Below, piece after piece: positions 36,468 through 44,358 of a stretch of 64,000 nt of DNA (position 1 is its first letter; the number at the start of each line of letters is the position of its first letter). The stretch is from Psychrobacillus psychrodurans (GTDB taxonomy: Bacteria; Bacillota; Bacilli; Bacillales_A; Planococcaceae). Where the stretch lies: positions 186,001-250,000 of the forward strand of contig FOUN01000001.1 in NCBI GenBank assembly GCA_900114885.1. Reading direction: 5' to 3'. Under the pieces are notes generated by a model, which was not told the origin of the DNA, made no database searches, and saw nothing but the letters and a program-made list of their open reading frames with translations. The position numbers and the translations under genes were made by a program.

Positions 36468-37211
36468 TTGGCTGCGGATTATGAATTGGTAGTGGAAAGC
36501 TGTTTACTTGCGGGGCGTTTAATGATGGAAAGTGGTGCTGAAACGTATCGAGCAGAAGATACGATGGACCGCATGGCTATTTCACAGGAACTTACCCAAT
36601 CTCAAAGTTTTGTCACTCCAACTGGAATCATTTTTAGTGGAAATAAAAACCTTCCAACAAGATTAGTACGAATAAATGCAAGAACAACTGATTTGGGGAA
36701 GATAGCCTCTGTAAATAATATATCTAGAAAATTAGCTTTTGGGGACATTACGATTGAAGAGGCATATAGTGAGCTCAAACAGATTGAGGATGAACATGAA
36801 ACCTATCCTTTTTGGATTCAAATAGTTGCAGCAGCGATTGCTTCAGGTGCGTTTCTCTTATTGTTCTCAGGGAAATTACTCGATGTACCAACTGCCCTAA
36901 TTGCTGGAGGTATAGGTTATGCGGTATCAGATCGTTTAGAGGTAAGGACGAGAGTAAAATTTTTCGCAGAGTTTTTTGCAGCATTCATCGTAACAGTCAT
37001 AGCAACCATATCTGTTGCTAGTGGCTTAGGTAGTGAATTGGATAAAATTATTATTGGTTCGGTTATGCCACTTGTTCCTGGTCTACTAATCACAAATGCG
37101 GTTCGAGATTTAATGGCAGGTAGTTTCGTGTCAGGTCTATCAAAGGGAGCGGAAGCCTTTCTAACAGCGTTTGCAATTGGAGCAGGTGTCGCGCTAGTAC
37201 TATCACTGTAG
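36468..37211 (+). CDS. Threonine/serine exporter, ThrE N-terminal domain (YjjP-like)
   Basis: This 247-residue protein has a soluble part (about residues 1-105, with CLLAGRLMMESGAETYRAEDTMDRM and TPTGI) and five membrane helices. The domain corresponds to the N-terminal half of Corynebacterium ThrE, which exports Thr and Ser. The partner domain is encoded by the next gene. I start at TTG 36468, seven bases after agaaggtg; an ATG at 36444 has no site. The SFVTPTG segment is conserved in this family. Confidence 0.88.
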   Translation: MAADYELVVESCLLAGRLMMESGAETYRAEDTMDRMAISQELTQSQSFVTPTGIIFSGNKNLPTRLVRINARTTDLGKIASVNNISRKLAFGDITIEEAYSELKQIEDEHETYPFWIQIVAAAIASGAFLLLFSGKLLDVPTALIAGGIGYAVSDRLEVRTRVKFFAEFFAAFIVTVIATISVASGLGSELDKIIIGSVMPLVPGLLITNAVRDLMAGSFVSGLSKGAEAFLTAFAIGAGVALVLSL

Positions 37212-37223
37212 GGAGGATTCGTA

Positions 37224-37673
37224 TTGATATATGTAGCTCAAGGTATTTTAAGTTTTATCGCTGCCGCTGCCTTCGGTATAGTATTTAATGCACCTAAAAA
37301 GTCATTGTTTTACTGTGGAATAGTGGGAACGACAGGTTGGATTGTTTATATGTATGTTAACCAAATGAATCAGGATCAGGTTAGCGCTTCATTTGCGGGA
37401 GCTTTTACCGTTGCATTCGTATCACATATAATGTCTAAAAAATTTAAAATGCCGATGATTATATTTAGTGTTGCAGGGATCATTCCGCTAGTTCCTGGAG
37501 GCACTGCCTATAATGCCATGAGAAGTGTTGTGGAGAAGAATTATCCATTAGCTCTCGAATATGCTTCTCTAGCCTTACTAATTTCGGGGTCCATTGCAAT
37601 GGGCTTAGTATTTGCGGAAATAATTACTCAGCTTTGGACAAAAGCAATTGTTAAACTAAAAACAAAACCGTGA
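37224..37673 (+). CDS. Threonine/serine exporter, second subunit (YjjB-like)
   Basis: This 149-residue membrane protein has four or five helices, FAGAFTVAFVSHIMSKKFKMP and IIPLVPGGTAYNAM. This matches the C-terminal part of ThrE. The start is TTG, eight bases past gggagg. The two halves are separate genes here, as in many Firmicutes, and probably form one complex. Export of Thr/Ser is inferred from family. Confidence 0.87.
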   Translation: MIYVAQGILSFIAAAAFGIVFNAPKKSLFYCGIVGTTGWIVYMYVNQMNQDQVSASFAGAFTVAFVSHIMSKKFKMPMIIFSVAGIIPLVPGGTAYNAMRSVVEKNYPLALEYASLALLISGSIAMGLVFAEIITQLWTKAIVKLKTKP

Positions 37674-37769
37674 ACAAAGAGAATTTTTCTTTGTAGTTTC
37701 AAGATAATAAAGTTGTTGAAAAATGTAAGTCATGTTATTCAACAATCGGGCCATTTTGTTTAAATGGCA

Positions 37770-37905
37770 GCAACTTAAACTGTTGCTTTCCGTTTCGGCG
37801 CACGCTTTCCACGGGCACGGCTTCAGCCTCCTCGTCGCGAAAAGCACGCTCCTGTGGGGTCTTCAGCTCGCGCTGGTCCCGCAGGAGTCGGCGCCTACAC
37901 TTCAG
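37770..37905 (-). repeat. Interspersed GC-rich intergenic repeat, copy D (inverted)
   Basis: The core ggcttcagcctcctcgtc is the reverse of copies A-C. On the minus strand it reads actcctgcggg, then agctgaagaccccacaggag, gacgaggaggctgaagcc and tggaaagcgtgcgccgaaac. This is the fullest form of the element. Open frames on both strands here are artefacts. Confidence 0.75.
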
Positions 37906-37912
37906 GCAACGG

Positions 37913-38096
37913 CAAGTACTATATATAAAGCATCCATTCATCAAACTTGCCATGATATTGAGTTACTCGACACATGTGGCAGCAGAGTGATGCCGCAAAC
38001 GTTTGTCAATTCCTCTGTTGATTTATCGACTGGAATATTCTGCGGAGTCTACGACATCACAAGCAAGTCGCCGGCCACGAGCGAATGAAATAATGA
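37913..38096. other. Unassigned spacer between repeat D and the foreign cassette
   Basis: G+C is higher than in the neighbouring genes. Several frames are open for 40-50 codons on both strands, none with a ribosome binding site or a fold I can name. It may be the edge of transferred DNA. Confidence 0.35.
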
Positions 38097-38097
38097 A

Positions 38098-38146
38098 AGA
38101 AACTCCCAAACCCAATAAATTAAAGGGTTTTTGGAGTTTCTTTTTT
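38098..38146. terminator. Stem-loop at the left edge of the foreign cassette
   Basis: Arms gaaactcccaaaccc / gggtttttggagtttc followed by TTTTTT on the plus strand. It could also end the minus-strand aph transcript. Confidence 0.75.
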
Positions 38147-38151
38147 AGAAG

Positions 38152-39177
38152 TCAACCCTGCACAGGGGTGGTCTTCATTTCATAGATATTTTGGAGCGTA
38201 AGGATGTGCTTTGTCTTCTCGTCATCATCCTCTGTGTGGAGGTACGACTCCACAAGCCTGTACCCGAATACGAGAAGGATCATCTCATAGATGCAATTAT
38301 CAGTTATATGGGATACATCCACATACTCCGAAAATCCTTTATAATACGCAGGGACGCACCGGTGGTAGTATTCGACCATGTGATTGATATCCGATTCATC
38401 CGCAATCAGGCTTGCTAGATCCTCTCCCAAGTAACCCCACCCGGAGGTGTCCCAATCAATGAGCGCGATTTTCCCGTCGGCATAGATCAGGTTGGTCACC
38501 CAGAAGTCCCTGTGGCAAAGCACGAGGGGCAGTCTCTCTATGCGGGCTAGTATCTCGTCTGCGTGCTTATCGATGTCGATGAGCATTTGCCGTAAGTGCT
38601 GCGGCAATTCGCAGTCTTCCGAGCGTATATAATTGTAAACGACCGGCCATGACCGGTAATGCAGATACGTATTTTTCATGAGATCTGTATGGCTTAGGTT
38701 GTTCAGTCTCTGCAATACAGCGGGCTGCTCCATATACAGTTTACCTTGATAGCGTCCTAACTCCAGCGCAGCCTGTTCATACATGTCACCGGTCAAGTCT
38801 AAACCGGTTACGCCATCGATATATTCCAGCCACAGTTGAAATTCATTTTCATCGGCATTAATCTCGGCGTGATAACATGTCGGCCAGCGGAAGGCATCCG
38901 AGAACGTCGCTCCCAAGTCGGACGCATATAGATCATATTCCCGTCGCCATGAACTTGGATCGCCGTAACGCTCCCATTTCTTCTGGATTTTTAGCACGAT
39001 ACGGTATGGCAATTTTTCACCATCCGCGGTTTCGGCGAACCCCTTTGTTAGGTACACATTTCCCACCGTTCCGCCCTGTAGTTGCGTGGTTTGGCAGTCG
39101 GCATAAGTGATATCCTTCTTGAACTGTCTGCTTAATGCATAGATCAGCGTTTCAAATTTAATAATCATTTCTTCCAT
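38152..39177 (-). CDS. Aminoglycoside phosphotransferase-family kinase
   Basis: This 341-residue protein has the protein-kinase-like APH fold. The ATP-binding region holds GGTVGNVYL and the Lys of RIVLKIQKKW. The catalytic loop is CHRDFWVTN (H-x-D-x4-N), and IDWDTSGWGYLGEDLASLI holds the metal-binding Asp. The family includes aminoglycoside, macrolide and sugar/choline kinases, and the substrate is not decided. Its start overlaps the rsgA-like gene by 20 bases. A second ATG nine bases in (39168) is better spaced from ggggg. G+C is clearly higher (33 of 60 bases in the line from 38401), so the gene looks transferred. Confidence 0.83.
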   Translation of the reverse strand: MEEMIIKFETLIYALSRQFKKDITYADCQTTQLQGGTVGNVYLTKGFAETADGEKLPYRIVLKIQKKWERYGDPSSWRREYDLYASDLGATFSDAFRWPTCYHAEINADENEFQLWLEYIDGVTGLDLTGDMYEQAALELGRYQGKLYMEQPAVLQRLNNLSHTDLMKNTYLHYRSWPVVYNYIRSEDCELPQHLRQMLIDIDKHADEILARIERLPLVLCHRDFWVTNLIYADGKIALIDWDTSGWGYLGEDLASLIADESDINHMVEYYHRCVPAYYKGFSEYVDVSHITDNCIYEMILLVFGYRLVESYLHTEDDDEKTKHILTLQNIYEMKTTPVQG

Positions 39178-40234
39178 CCCCCGTATCTCTTCGTTTACTC
39201 TGCGTATCTATTCTTTTATTTCGAGCCCTCTTGTCGATGGGGTAGCTCTTTTTGCCTTGGACATACTTGTTCTCATGCTGCTGGGCAACATATTGCTTCC
39301 ACCGTTCAAGTGGCAACGAACCATCAGCAAGTGCGGCAAGAACGGCACAGCCTGGCTCGGTCTGATGACGGCAATTCTTATATCGGCATTGTTGGAACCA
39401 TTCCTCCACATCGGTAAAGCTTGCGCGTATACCTTCATCAGCATCAAATAGCCCAAGCTCACGCATACCCGGCGTATCGATGATCATAGTACCGGAGGGG
39501 AGCATGAACAGCTGACGGTGAGTTGTTGTATGTCGCCCTCGGCTGTCATCCTCTCGGATTACCTGAACCTTCATTACGTCCTGTTCCATCAACGCATTGA
39601 GCAGAGAGGATTTACCGACGCCGGACATGCCGAGAAAGATGATTGTTTTACCATGCATCAAGTAGGGAGTGAGTTCATTAAGACCTGCACCTGTATGACT
39701 GCAGATTGCGTGAACAGGAACATCAGGGATGCTTTGTGTAACTTCTGTCAGCGCGAAATTGTAGTCTTCCACGAGATCAGCCTTGGTCAGAATGACGACC
39801 GGCTGGCCACCGCTCTGCCTGACTTGTGTCAGGTACCGTACGATACGGGAGACACTGAAATCCCAATTCAGAGAAGTGAGAATGAATACATAGTCAAAGT
39901 TGGTTGCAACGACCTGTTCCCTTATGGTTTTAGCATAGCCTGCAGCATGCCCTGAGTAATCCGCACGAGAGAATTTAGAGCGTCGGGGCAGAACAGTAAC
40001 GATGAGAGAATCTCCGTTTTCGTTGTAGTGCAGCAAGACAAAGTCACCGACACACGGAAAGTCTACACGTGTTTCCGCGCTGTGATAGAACGTTCCTTTG
40101 AGTATTGCCGTTACTTCACCGTGCTCGGTCACTACAGTGAAGCGCTTGCGCTGAAGTTCCATCACCCTGCCGGGCAATAATCCGTAGGGAATTGCTTCTA
40201 TTTCTTTGTAGCCATAGGTTTTTAAATCAATCAT
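39158..40234 (-). CDS. RsgA-family circularly permuted GTPase (second-copy type)
   Basis: This 358-residue protein is longer than the usual 290-300 of housekeeping RsgA. It has an N-terminal OB-like domain, then G motifs in the permuted order: TKAD (G4), the P-loop GMSGVGKSSLLNAL, RHTTTHR (G2) and DTPGMREL (G3). A zinc motif CRYKNCRHQTEPGC (CX4CXHX5C) follows. A basic tail (KKSYPIDKRARNKR...) extends the C-terminus. RsgA acts on the 30S subunit and is GTPase-stimulated by it. Overlap with an APH gene, foreign G+C and a leader with attenuators suggest a specialised, inducible role. The ATG follows aaaggagctaacaaaaacc. Confidence 0.88.
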   Translation of the reverse strand: MIDLKTYGYKEIEAIPYGLLPGRVMELQRKRFTVVTEHGEVTAILKGTFYHSAETRVDFPCVGDFVLLHYNENGDSLIVTVLPRRSKFSRADYSGHAAGYAKTIREQVVATNFDYVFILTSLNWDFSVSRIVRYLTQVRQSGGQPVVILTKADLVEDYNFALTEVTQSIPDVPVHAICSHTGAGLNELTPYLMHGKTIIFLGMSGVGKSSLLNALMEQDVMKVQVIREDDSRGRHTTTHRQLFMLPSGTMIIDTPGMRELGLFDADEGIRASFTDVEEWFQQCRYKNCRHQTEPGCAVLAALADGSLPLERWKQYVAQQHENKYVQGKKSYPIDKRARNKRIDTQSKRRDTGDGRNDY

Positions 40235-40266
40235 GGTTTTTGTTAGCTCCTTTAATATTGTTTTTT

Positions 40267-40439
40267 GGACGCAAAAATGCCACGGGCAAGCAGCCTCTAA
40301 AGAAGCTACTGTCGCGCGGCATCAGGACGCAAAAAAGATACGATCTTCATCGTATCTCGCAAACAGCAATATTCACGAAAGGTTACTTTGGAAGGCATGC
40401 CAAATAATACGGGCGTTTTCCCGTTTTTTTGCGTATGCC
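40267..40439 (-). promoter_or_regulatory. Putative transcription attenuator with two tandem terminators
   Basis: Read on the minus strand after the leader peptide: ggcatacgcaaaaaaacggg (40439-40420) and a stem acggg / cccgt. Next is terminator 1 with nine-base arms AGATACGAT / ATCGTATCT (40357-40336) plus TTTTTTGCGTCC. Terminator 2 follows with outer arms ATGCC / GGCAT (40322-40277) and inner AGTAGC / GCTGCT plus TTTTTGCGTCC. The upstream ACGCAAAAAA is complementary to both TTTTTTGCGT tails, so it can compete with the terminators. This is mutual-exclusion logic. Confidence 0.7.
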
Positions 40440-40451
40440 TACTATTCAGTT

Positions 40452-40484
40452 TTAAGACCAAACCACCATATAAGTAGTTGCCAT
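40452..40484 (-). CDS. Leader peptide of the rsgA-aph attenuator
   Basis: This 10-codon frame, MATTYMVVWS then TAA, begins nine bases after the site gaagggag. It ends 13 bases before the first stem region of the attenuator. Ribosome stalling on such peptides in the presence of a drug typically opens downstream structures. Expression is unproven; the evidence is the ribosome binding site and its position. Confidence 0.6.
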   Translation of the reverse strand: MATTYMVVWS

Positions 40485-40559
40485 TAAAAACATCTCCCTT
40501 CGTGTCAGGAACTTGCTTATTGCTAAGCTATCTATAGAATAACTTATTTTGGAAAAAAA

Positions 40560-40950
40560 ACAATACCTGACAGTGCAGATTGTGTCAGCTTATTTCATCA
40601 AGCATGTCTTTGATAAAGAACTTGTGAGTATCACAAGTCAGCGTGGGAGCCTCCTCAAAGTTGTTTGAAGGAAACAAAGTAAATGACGACCTGTTCTTCG
40701 AACGACTCAGCGTAATGAAAGACCGTCAGAAGCTCTTATTCTATTGGATCAGTTGGTACAGAACAAGTTTACTTAAGCATTTAGGATAGGAATGTATGAT
40801 GGATGAATTACCAATAGATACTCTCTGTTCTACATAAGTGCGCTATTGTTGTGTAACCTTTAGATTTAAATGACTTTATTGTTTTATTTTTGGTATACAT
40901 ATGTGTAATCGTATTACTAATAGTGTTTTCTATTCACTAAGTCGGCTGTG
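40560..40950. other. Unassigned region right of the cassette
   Basis: Between about 40655 and 40790 a plus-strand frame is open and reads KLFEGNKVNDDLFFERLSVM, then KDRQKLLFYWISWYRTSLLK and a stop. No start codon or ribosome binding site is visible. It looks like a gene fragment but I recognise no family. The rest is A+T-rich without features. Confidence 0.35.
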
Positions 40951-40964
40951 ATAGTGTCTTTAAA

Positions 40965-41045
40965 TGTCTCTGCGAGGAGTAAATGTAGGAGTATATGTTT
41001 TCGCAGCGACGAGGAGGCTGAAGCCAATCCCGCGGAAAGTGTTCG
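40965..41045 (+). repeat. Interspersed GC-rich intergenic repeat, copy C
   Basis: aatgtctctgcgaggagtaa and tatgttttcgcag match the 5' half of copy A. gacgaggaggctgaagcc follows, then ggaaagtgttcgtttgaagc, which resembles copy D. It is opposite in direction to copy D, so the rsgA-aph cassette lies between inverted copies. Confidence 0.7.
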
Positions 41046-41130
41046 TTTGAAGCGCAAATTATAGCGCCATTACAATTTTTTAAAATAATCAAAAACTAGT
41101 ATCGCAGGACACTTTTGTATATTTTCTTTG

Positions 41131-41159
41131 AAAAAGAGGCTGCCCATAGGGACAGCCTC
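41131..41159 (-). terminator. Intrinsic terminator of the GGDEF/EAL gene
   Basis: Stem gaggctgtccc / gggcagcctc on the minus strand followed by TTTTTC, 18 bases after the stop. Confidence 0.85.
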
Positions 41160-41177
41160 CATAAACATTACGTATTT

Positions 41178-43196
41178 TTACAGCATTTCCTCTACTTCTT
41201 CAGCGGAAATTGGTAGGCTCACGTAATAGCCTTGAACCGCATCGCACCCTACTCGTTTAAGTAACTCAAACTGTTCCGCAGTTTCTACGCCTTCAGCGAC
41301 TACTTGAAGATCCAGTGATTGTCCAAATTGCACTAAACCTTGAACAAGTTTCTCAAGTTTTTCATGTTGAGTAACAGAAGATATGAATGATTTATCTATC
41401 TTCAATTTACCTATTGGAAGCATTTGCAAATAGCGTAAAGAGGCGTAACCTGTTCCGAAATCATCTAACACAAAAACAATGCCATCTTGCTGTAGCTTTT
41501 GTATTTGTTTAACAATTGCTTTTTCTGCCTCCGCTTCGAGTGCAAATTTTTCAGTGAACTCTATTTGTATTAGCTCTGGAGAACAATTATATTTTTCTAG
41601 CACTTTTCGAATGGTCTTCACCATATTTTTGTCTCTAAACTCACGAATAGAAGAGTTGAAGCTAACTTTGATAGGTATTCCTTTTCGTTGCCAAATAGCA
41701 GCTTGTTCACAAGACTTTTCAAGCATAAACTGACCAATTTCATTTATCAGTCCTGTCTCTTCTGCAATTGGAATAAGTTCTTCAGGAGATACAGTACCTA
41801 ATACACTATCTTCCCATCTTACTAATGACTCCACGGACGTTATAGCACCAGTTTTCACATCTTTTTGAGGCAAGAACATGACATGTAAATCATTACGATT
41901 CAAAGCTTCTAATAATCGTCTCTCAATTTGTACCTTGCGAGAAAGTTTTGAGTGGTCAGATTTGGAAAGGGTAGTAATCATACTGCCACCCTCTAGTTTT
42001 ACTTTTTGAATCGTATTAGTAGTAGCTTTTAATAAATGGAGATAAGATTGCTGATCCTCTGGATATCTAGTAATGGCACCGCTTACAGTAATTTGAATAA
42101 TTTTGCTATCTAAGTAAATTGGATTTTGCTTTAAATAATTTGTAAACCCTTGAATGTACCAATCACTCAATGGGGTGACTATAGCGAAATCATCTCTACC
42201 GGATCTTGCAATAATAGAATCCTCAAAATAGATTTTCAACCGTTTAGTAAACTCATTTAACATTTTTGTTTCTGTTTGATCATTAAAAATTTCTTTTAAT
42301 GTATAAAATTGATCGATGCTAATGAAAACAAAGGAAAATGATTTTTTTTCATCGATATATTCATTCACTACTTCTTCTAAGCGATGTCTGCTTAACAAAC
42401 CTGTTTCAGTGTCTACATATGCAATTTGTTCTAGTTTTGTTTGCATTAATTTCTTTTCAGTAATTTCCTCTTCCAATAATAAAAAGTATGGAGTATTATT
42501 CTGAGTATTGGATACTGGAATACCTAACAAATTAACCCAATAAGCAGTTCCATCTTTTGTGATTTTCTCAACGGCTCCTTGAAATACTTTTCCGTCTCGA
42601 AGCTTAGTAATAATTTGATTACCAATTGCTATATGCTCAGGAGTATCGGGGAGTAACTGCCAAAAAGATTTTCCGATAATTCGCTTAGGAGTCCATGCAC
42701 TTTTTTTCAAAAATTTATCATTTGCATGCATGATTAGTCCTTCATGATCTATATATAGCAGCATGAATGAATCGGATAATCCTTTTTTTATGAGTTGAAG
42801 CTCATGGAAAGAAGATAATTCCATTAAGTTATTTGTATCTGATTTAATCTGAAATAATACGAAACGCATATCGTTCCAAGCGAAGGATTTTGCAACAATG
42901 GAAGTATTTATAGCTGTTTTATCTTTAGCATAAAGGATTACTGGACTTACCTCAAAGGGATCTTCTGTATGTAAAATCGTTTCCCAATTTGCGGTGAAAT
43001 GCCCTAATGTATAGTCTGTAAAAAGTGGTATATCCGTGTCCTGTAAATCGTTGATAGTGTAGCCAAATTGTTTTTCCACCTCTTGACTCCACCAGACAAT
43101 CTTACCTTCGTTATTTGTCATGAAACTAGGTGTTGGCAAGTGACTAAAAACAGTGTTACTTAAGTTTATAGATTCTTCTTTGAGAAACATATTCAA
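41178..43196 (-). CDS. PAS-PAS-GGDEF-EAL protein, probable c-di-GMP phosphodiesterase
   Basis: This 672-residue soluble protein has two PAS domains (about residues 15-120 and 130-250), a GGDEF domain (255-415) and an EAL domain (425-672). The GGDEF motif is degenerate (ARSGRDDFAIV), so cyclase activity is unlikely; it may bind GTP. The EAL site keeps VESLVRW, SFNSS, EFTE, LDDFGTGYASL, KIDKSFI, AEGVET and QGYY, so cyclic di-GMP hydrolysis is likely. No transmembrane segment is seen. The ATG has a weak site (aagggggcttgaat). The cyclase at 4446-5363 is a possible opposite number. Confidence 0.9.
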   Translation of the reverse strand: MNMFLKEESINLSNTVFSHLPTPSFMTNNEGKIVWWSQEVEKQFGYTINDLQDTDIPLFTDYTLGHFTANWETILHTEDPFEVSPVILYAKDKTAINTSIVAKSFAWNDMRFVLFQIKSDTNNLMELSSFHELQLIKKGLSDSFMLLYIDHEGLIMHANDKFLKKSAWTPKRIIGKSFWQLLPDTPEHIAIGNQIITKLRDGKVFQGAVEKITKDGTAYWVNLLGIPVSNTQNNTPYFLLLEEEITEKKLMQTKLEQIAYVDTETGLLSRHRLEEVVNEYIDEKKSFSFVFISIDQFYTLKEIFNDQTETKMLNEFTKRLKIYFEDSIIARSGRDDFAIVTPLSDWYIQGFTNYLKQNPIYLDSKIIQITVSGAITRYPEDQQSYLHLLKATTNTIQKVKLEGGSMITTLSKSDHSKLSRKVQIERRLLEALNRNDLHVMFLPQKDVKTGAITSVESLVRWEDSVLGTVSPEELIPIAEETGLINEIGQFMLEKSCEQAAIWQRKGIPIKVSFNSSIREFRDKNMVKTIRKVLEKYNCSPELIQIEFTEKFALEAEAEKAIVKQIQKLQQDGIVFVLDDFGTGYASLRYLQMLPIGKLKIDKSFISSVTQHEKLEKLVQGLVQFGQSLDLQVVAEGVETAEQFELLKRVGCDAVQGYYVSLPISAEEVEEML

Positions 43197-43320
43197 GCCC
43201 CCTTAAATAGTCTAATATTATTATATATAGTTTCTAAAAATTGGTCATTAGTATAATACCATATATTCATTGATATATAAATAGGTGGGTAAAAAGTACC
43301 TTTGAAAGTGGTGATAAAAA

Positions 43321-44250
43321 ATGGAAGAAAGTGCATTTGCAAGGTCCAAAGGTATACTACTAATTGTTCTTGGATCTATTCTATGGGGTGCATCAGGACC
43401 AATGATGGAATGGGTTTTAAATAATACAAGCTTATCCGTTTCATTTTTCTTAACGGTTCGCTTAATAACAGCTGGAATATGTATATTGTTGTTTCTATTA
43501 ATAACTGGTCAGCGAGTGTTTCTTATCTGGAAAGATATTAGTTGGCTTAAACAATTAGTAGTTTTCGGTGTACTAGGAATGTTGGGTGTACAATATACAT
43601 TTGTTGCAGCAATTGAAGCGAGTAATGCATCAATCGCTACATTACTTCAATTTTTGGGACCAGTTTATATTATTTTATTTTTATCATGGAAGAACAAAAT
43701 ATTTCCACCAAAGTATCAGGTTATAGGTATTATCGGTACATTAATCGGTTTATTTTTATTATTAACGAATGCAAATGTGAGCATATTGTTAATAAGTAGG
43801 GAAGCGTTACTTTGGGGCTTGGCTGTGGGTATAGCATTTTCTATCTATACAGTGTATCCAGCTCGGCTGATGAAAGAATGGGGTGTCCTTGTTGTTGTCG
43901 GTTGGGGAATGTTAATAGGTGGGGTAGTACTGGCGTTCGTGACCCAAATATGGAAAACGGATGAGTGGGTCCATCTTGCAGCATATCCTATAAGTATAAT
44001 TGTAATAATAATTATATTGATAGGAACCATTGCATTTATATTATTTTTGTCGAGTATGAAATACATAACAGCAGTGGAAACAAGCATACTGTCCAGTATT
44101 GAGCCGTTAACTGCGATGATTATATCGGTATTCTGGTTCAATCAAATACTGGGGGCATGGCAATATATTGGGGTAGTTATAATGCTTCTATTTGTCACGT
44201 GGCTTTCTGTAGCAGGAGAAATTAAATGGATAAGTAAAAGAAAAGGATGA
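43321..44250 (+). CDS. EamA/DMT family transporter
   Basis: This 309-residue permease has ten helices in two EamA halves. The first half begins with LGSILWGASGPMMEW and has FVAAIEASNASIATLLQFLGPVYI. The second begins with LLWGLAVGIAFSIYTVYPARLM and has AVETSILSSIEPLTAMI. DMT members export amino acids or metabolites; the substrate is unknown. The ATG follows gtggtgataaaaa. It is a single-gene unit. Confidence 0.88.
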   Translation: MEESAFARSKGILLIVLGSILWGASGPMMEWVLNNTSLSVSFFLTVRLITAGICILLFLLITGQRVFLIWKDISWLKQLVVFGVLGMLGVQYTFVAAIEASNASIATLLQFLGPVYIILFLSWKNKIFPPKYQVIGIIGTLIGLFLLLTNANVSILLISREALLWGLAVGIAFSIYTVYPARLMKEWGVLVVVGWGMLIGGVVLAFVTQIWKTDEWVHLAAYPISIIVIIIILIGTIAFILFLSSMKYITAVETSILSSIEPLTAMIISVFWFNQILGAWQYIGVVIMLLFVTWLSVAGEIKWISKRKG

Positions 44251-44277
44251 CTTTCAAAATATTAAGTCATCTTTTTC
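44246..44277 (+). terminator. Intrinsic terminator of the EamA gene
   Basis: Stem gatgactt / aagtcatc over a 10-base loop, then TTTTTC; it overlaps the stop codon. Confidence 0.75.
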
Positions 44278-44358
44278 TATGTCTTCAGAAGAGTTTGTGG
44301 CATAATAGATTTTACAAGAATTAATTCGAGTGTCGAAGAATCTAGGGGTGTTTCAATT

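Noticed and set aside
37732-38088. 118-codon plus-strand frame (and 72-codon minus-strand frame) as genes
   Set aside because: Both run through intergenic repeat D, lack a suitable ribosome binding site and have no recognisable family pattern.
39518-39955. 145-codon plus-strand frame
   Set aside because: It is the reverse of the RsgA-family gene, whose G motifs and zinc site are unmistakable.
38152-41045. Insertion sequence or integron carrying the rsgA-aph cassette
   Set aside because: No transposase, integrase, terminal inverted repeats or target duplication could be seen; only the interspersed repeats flank it.
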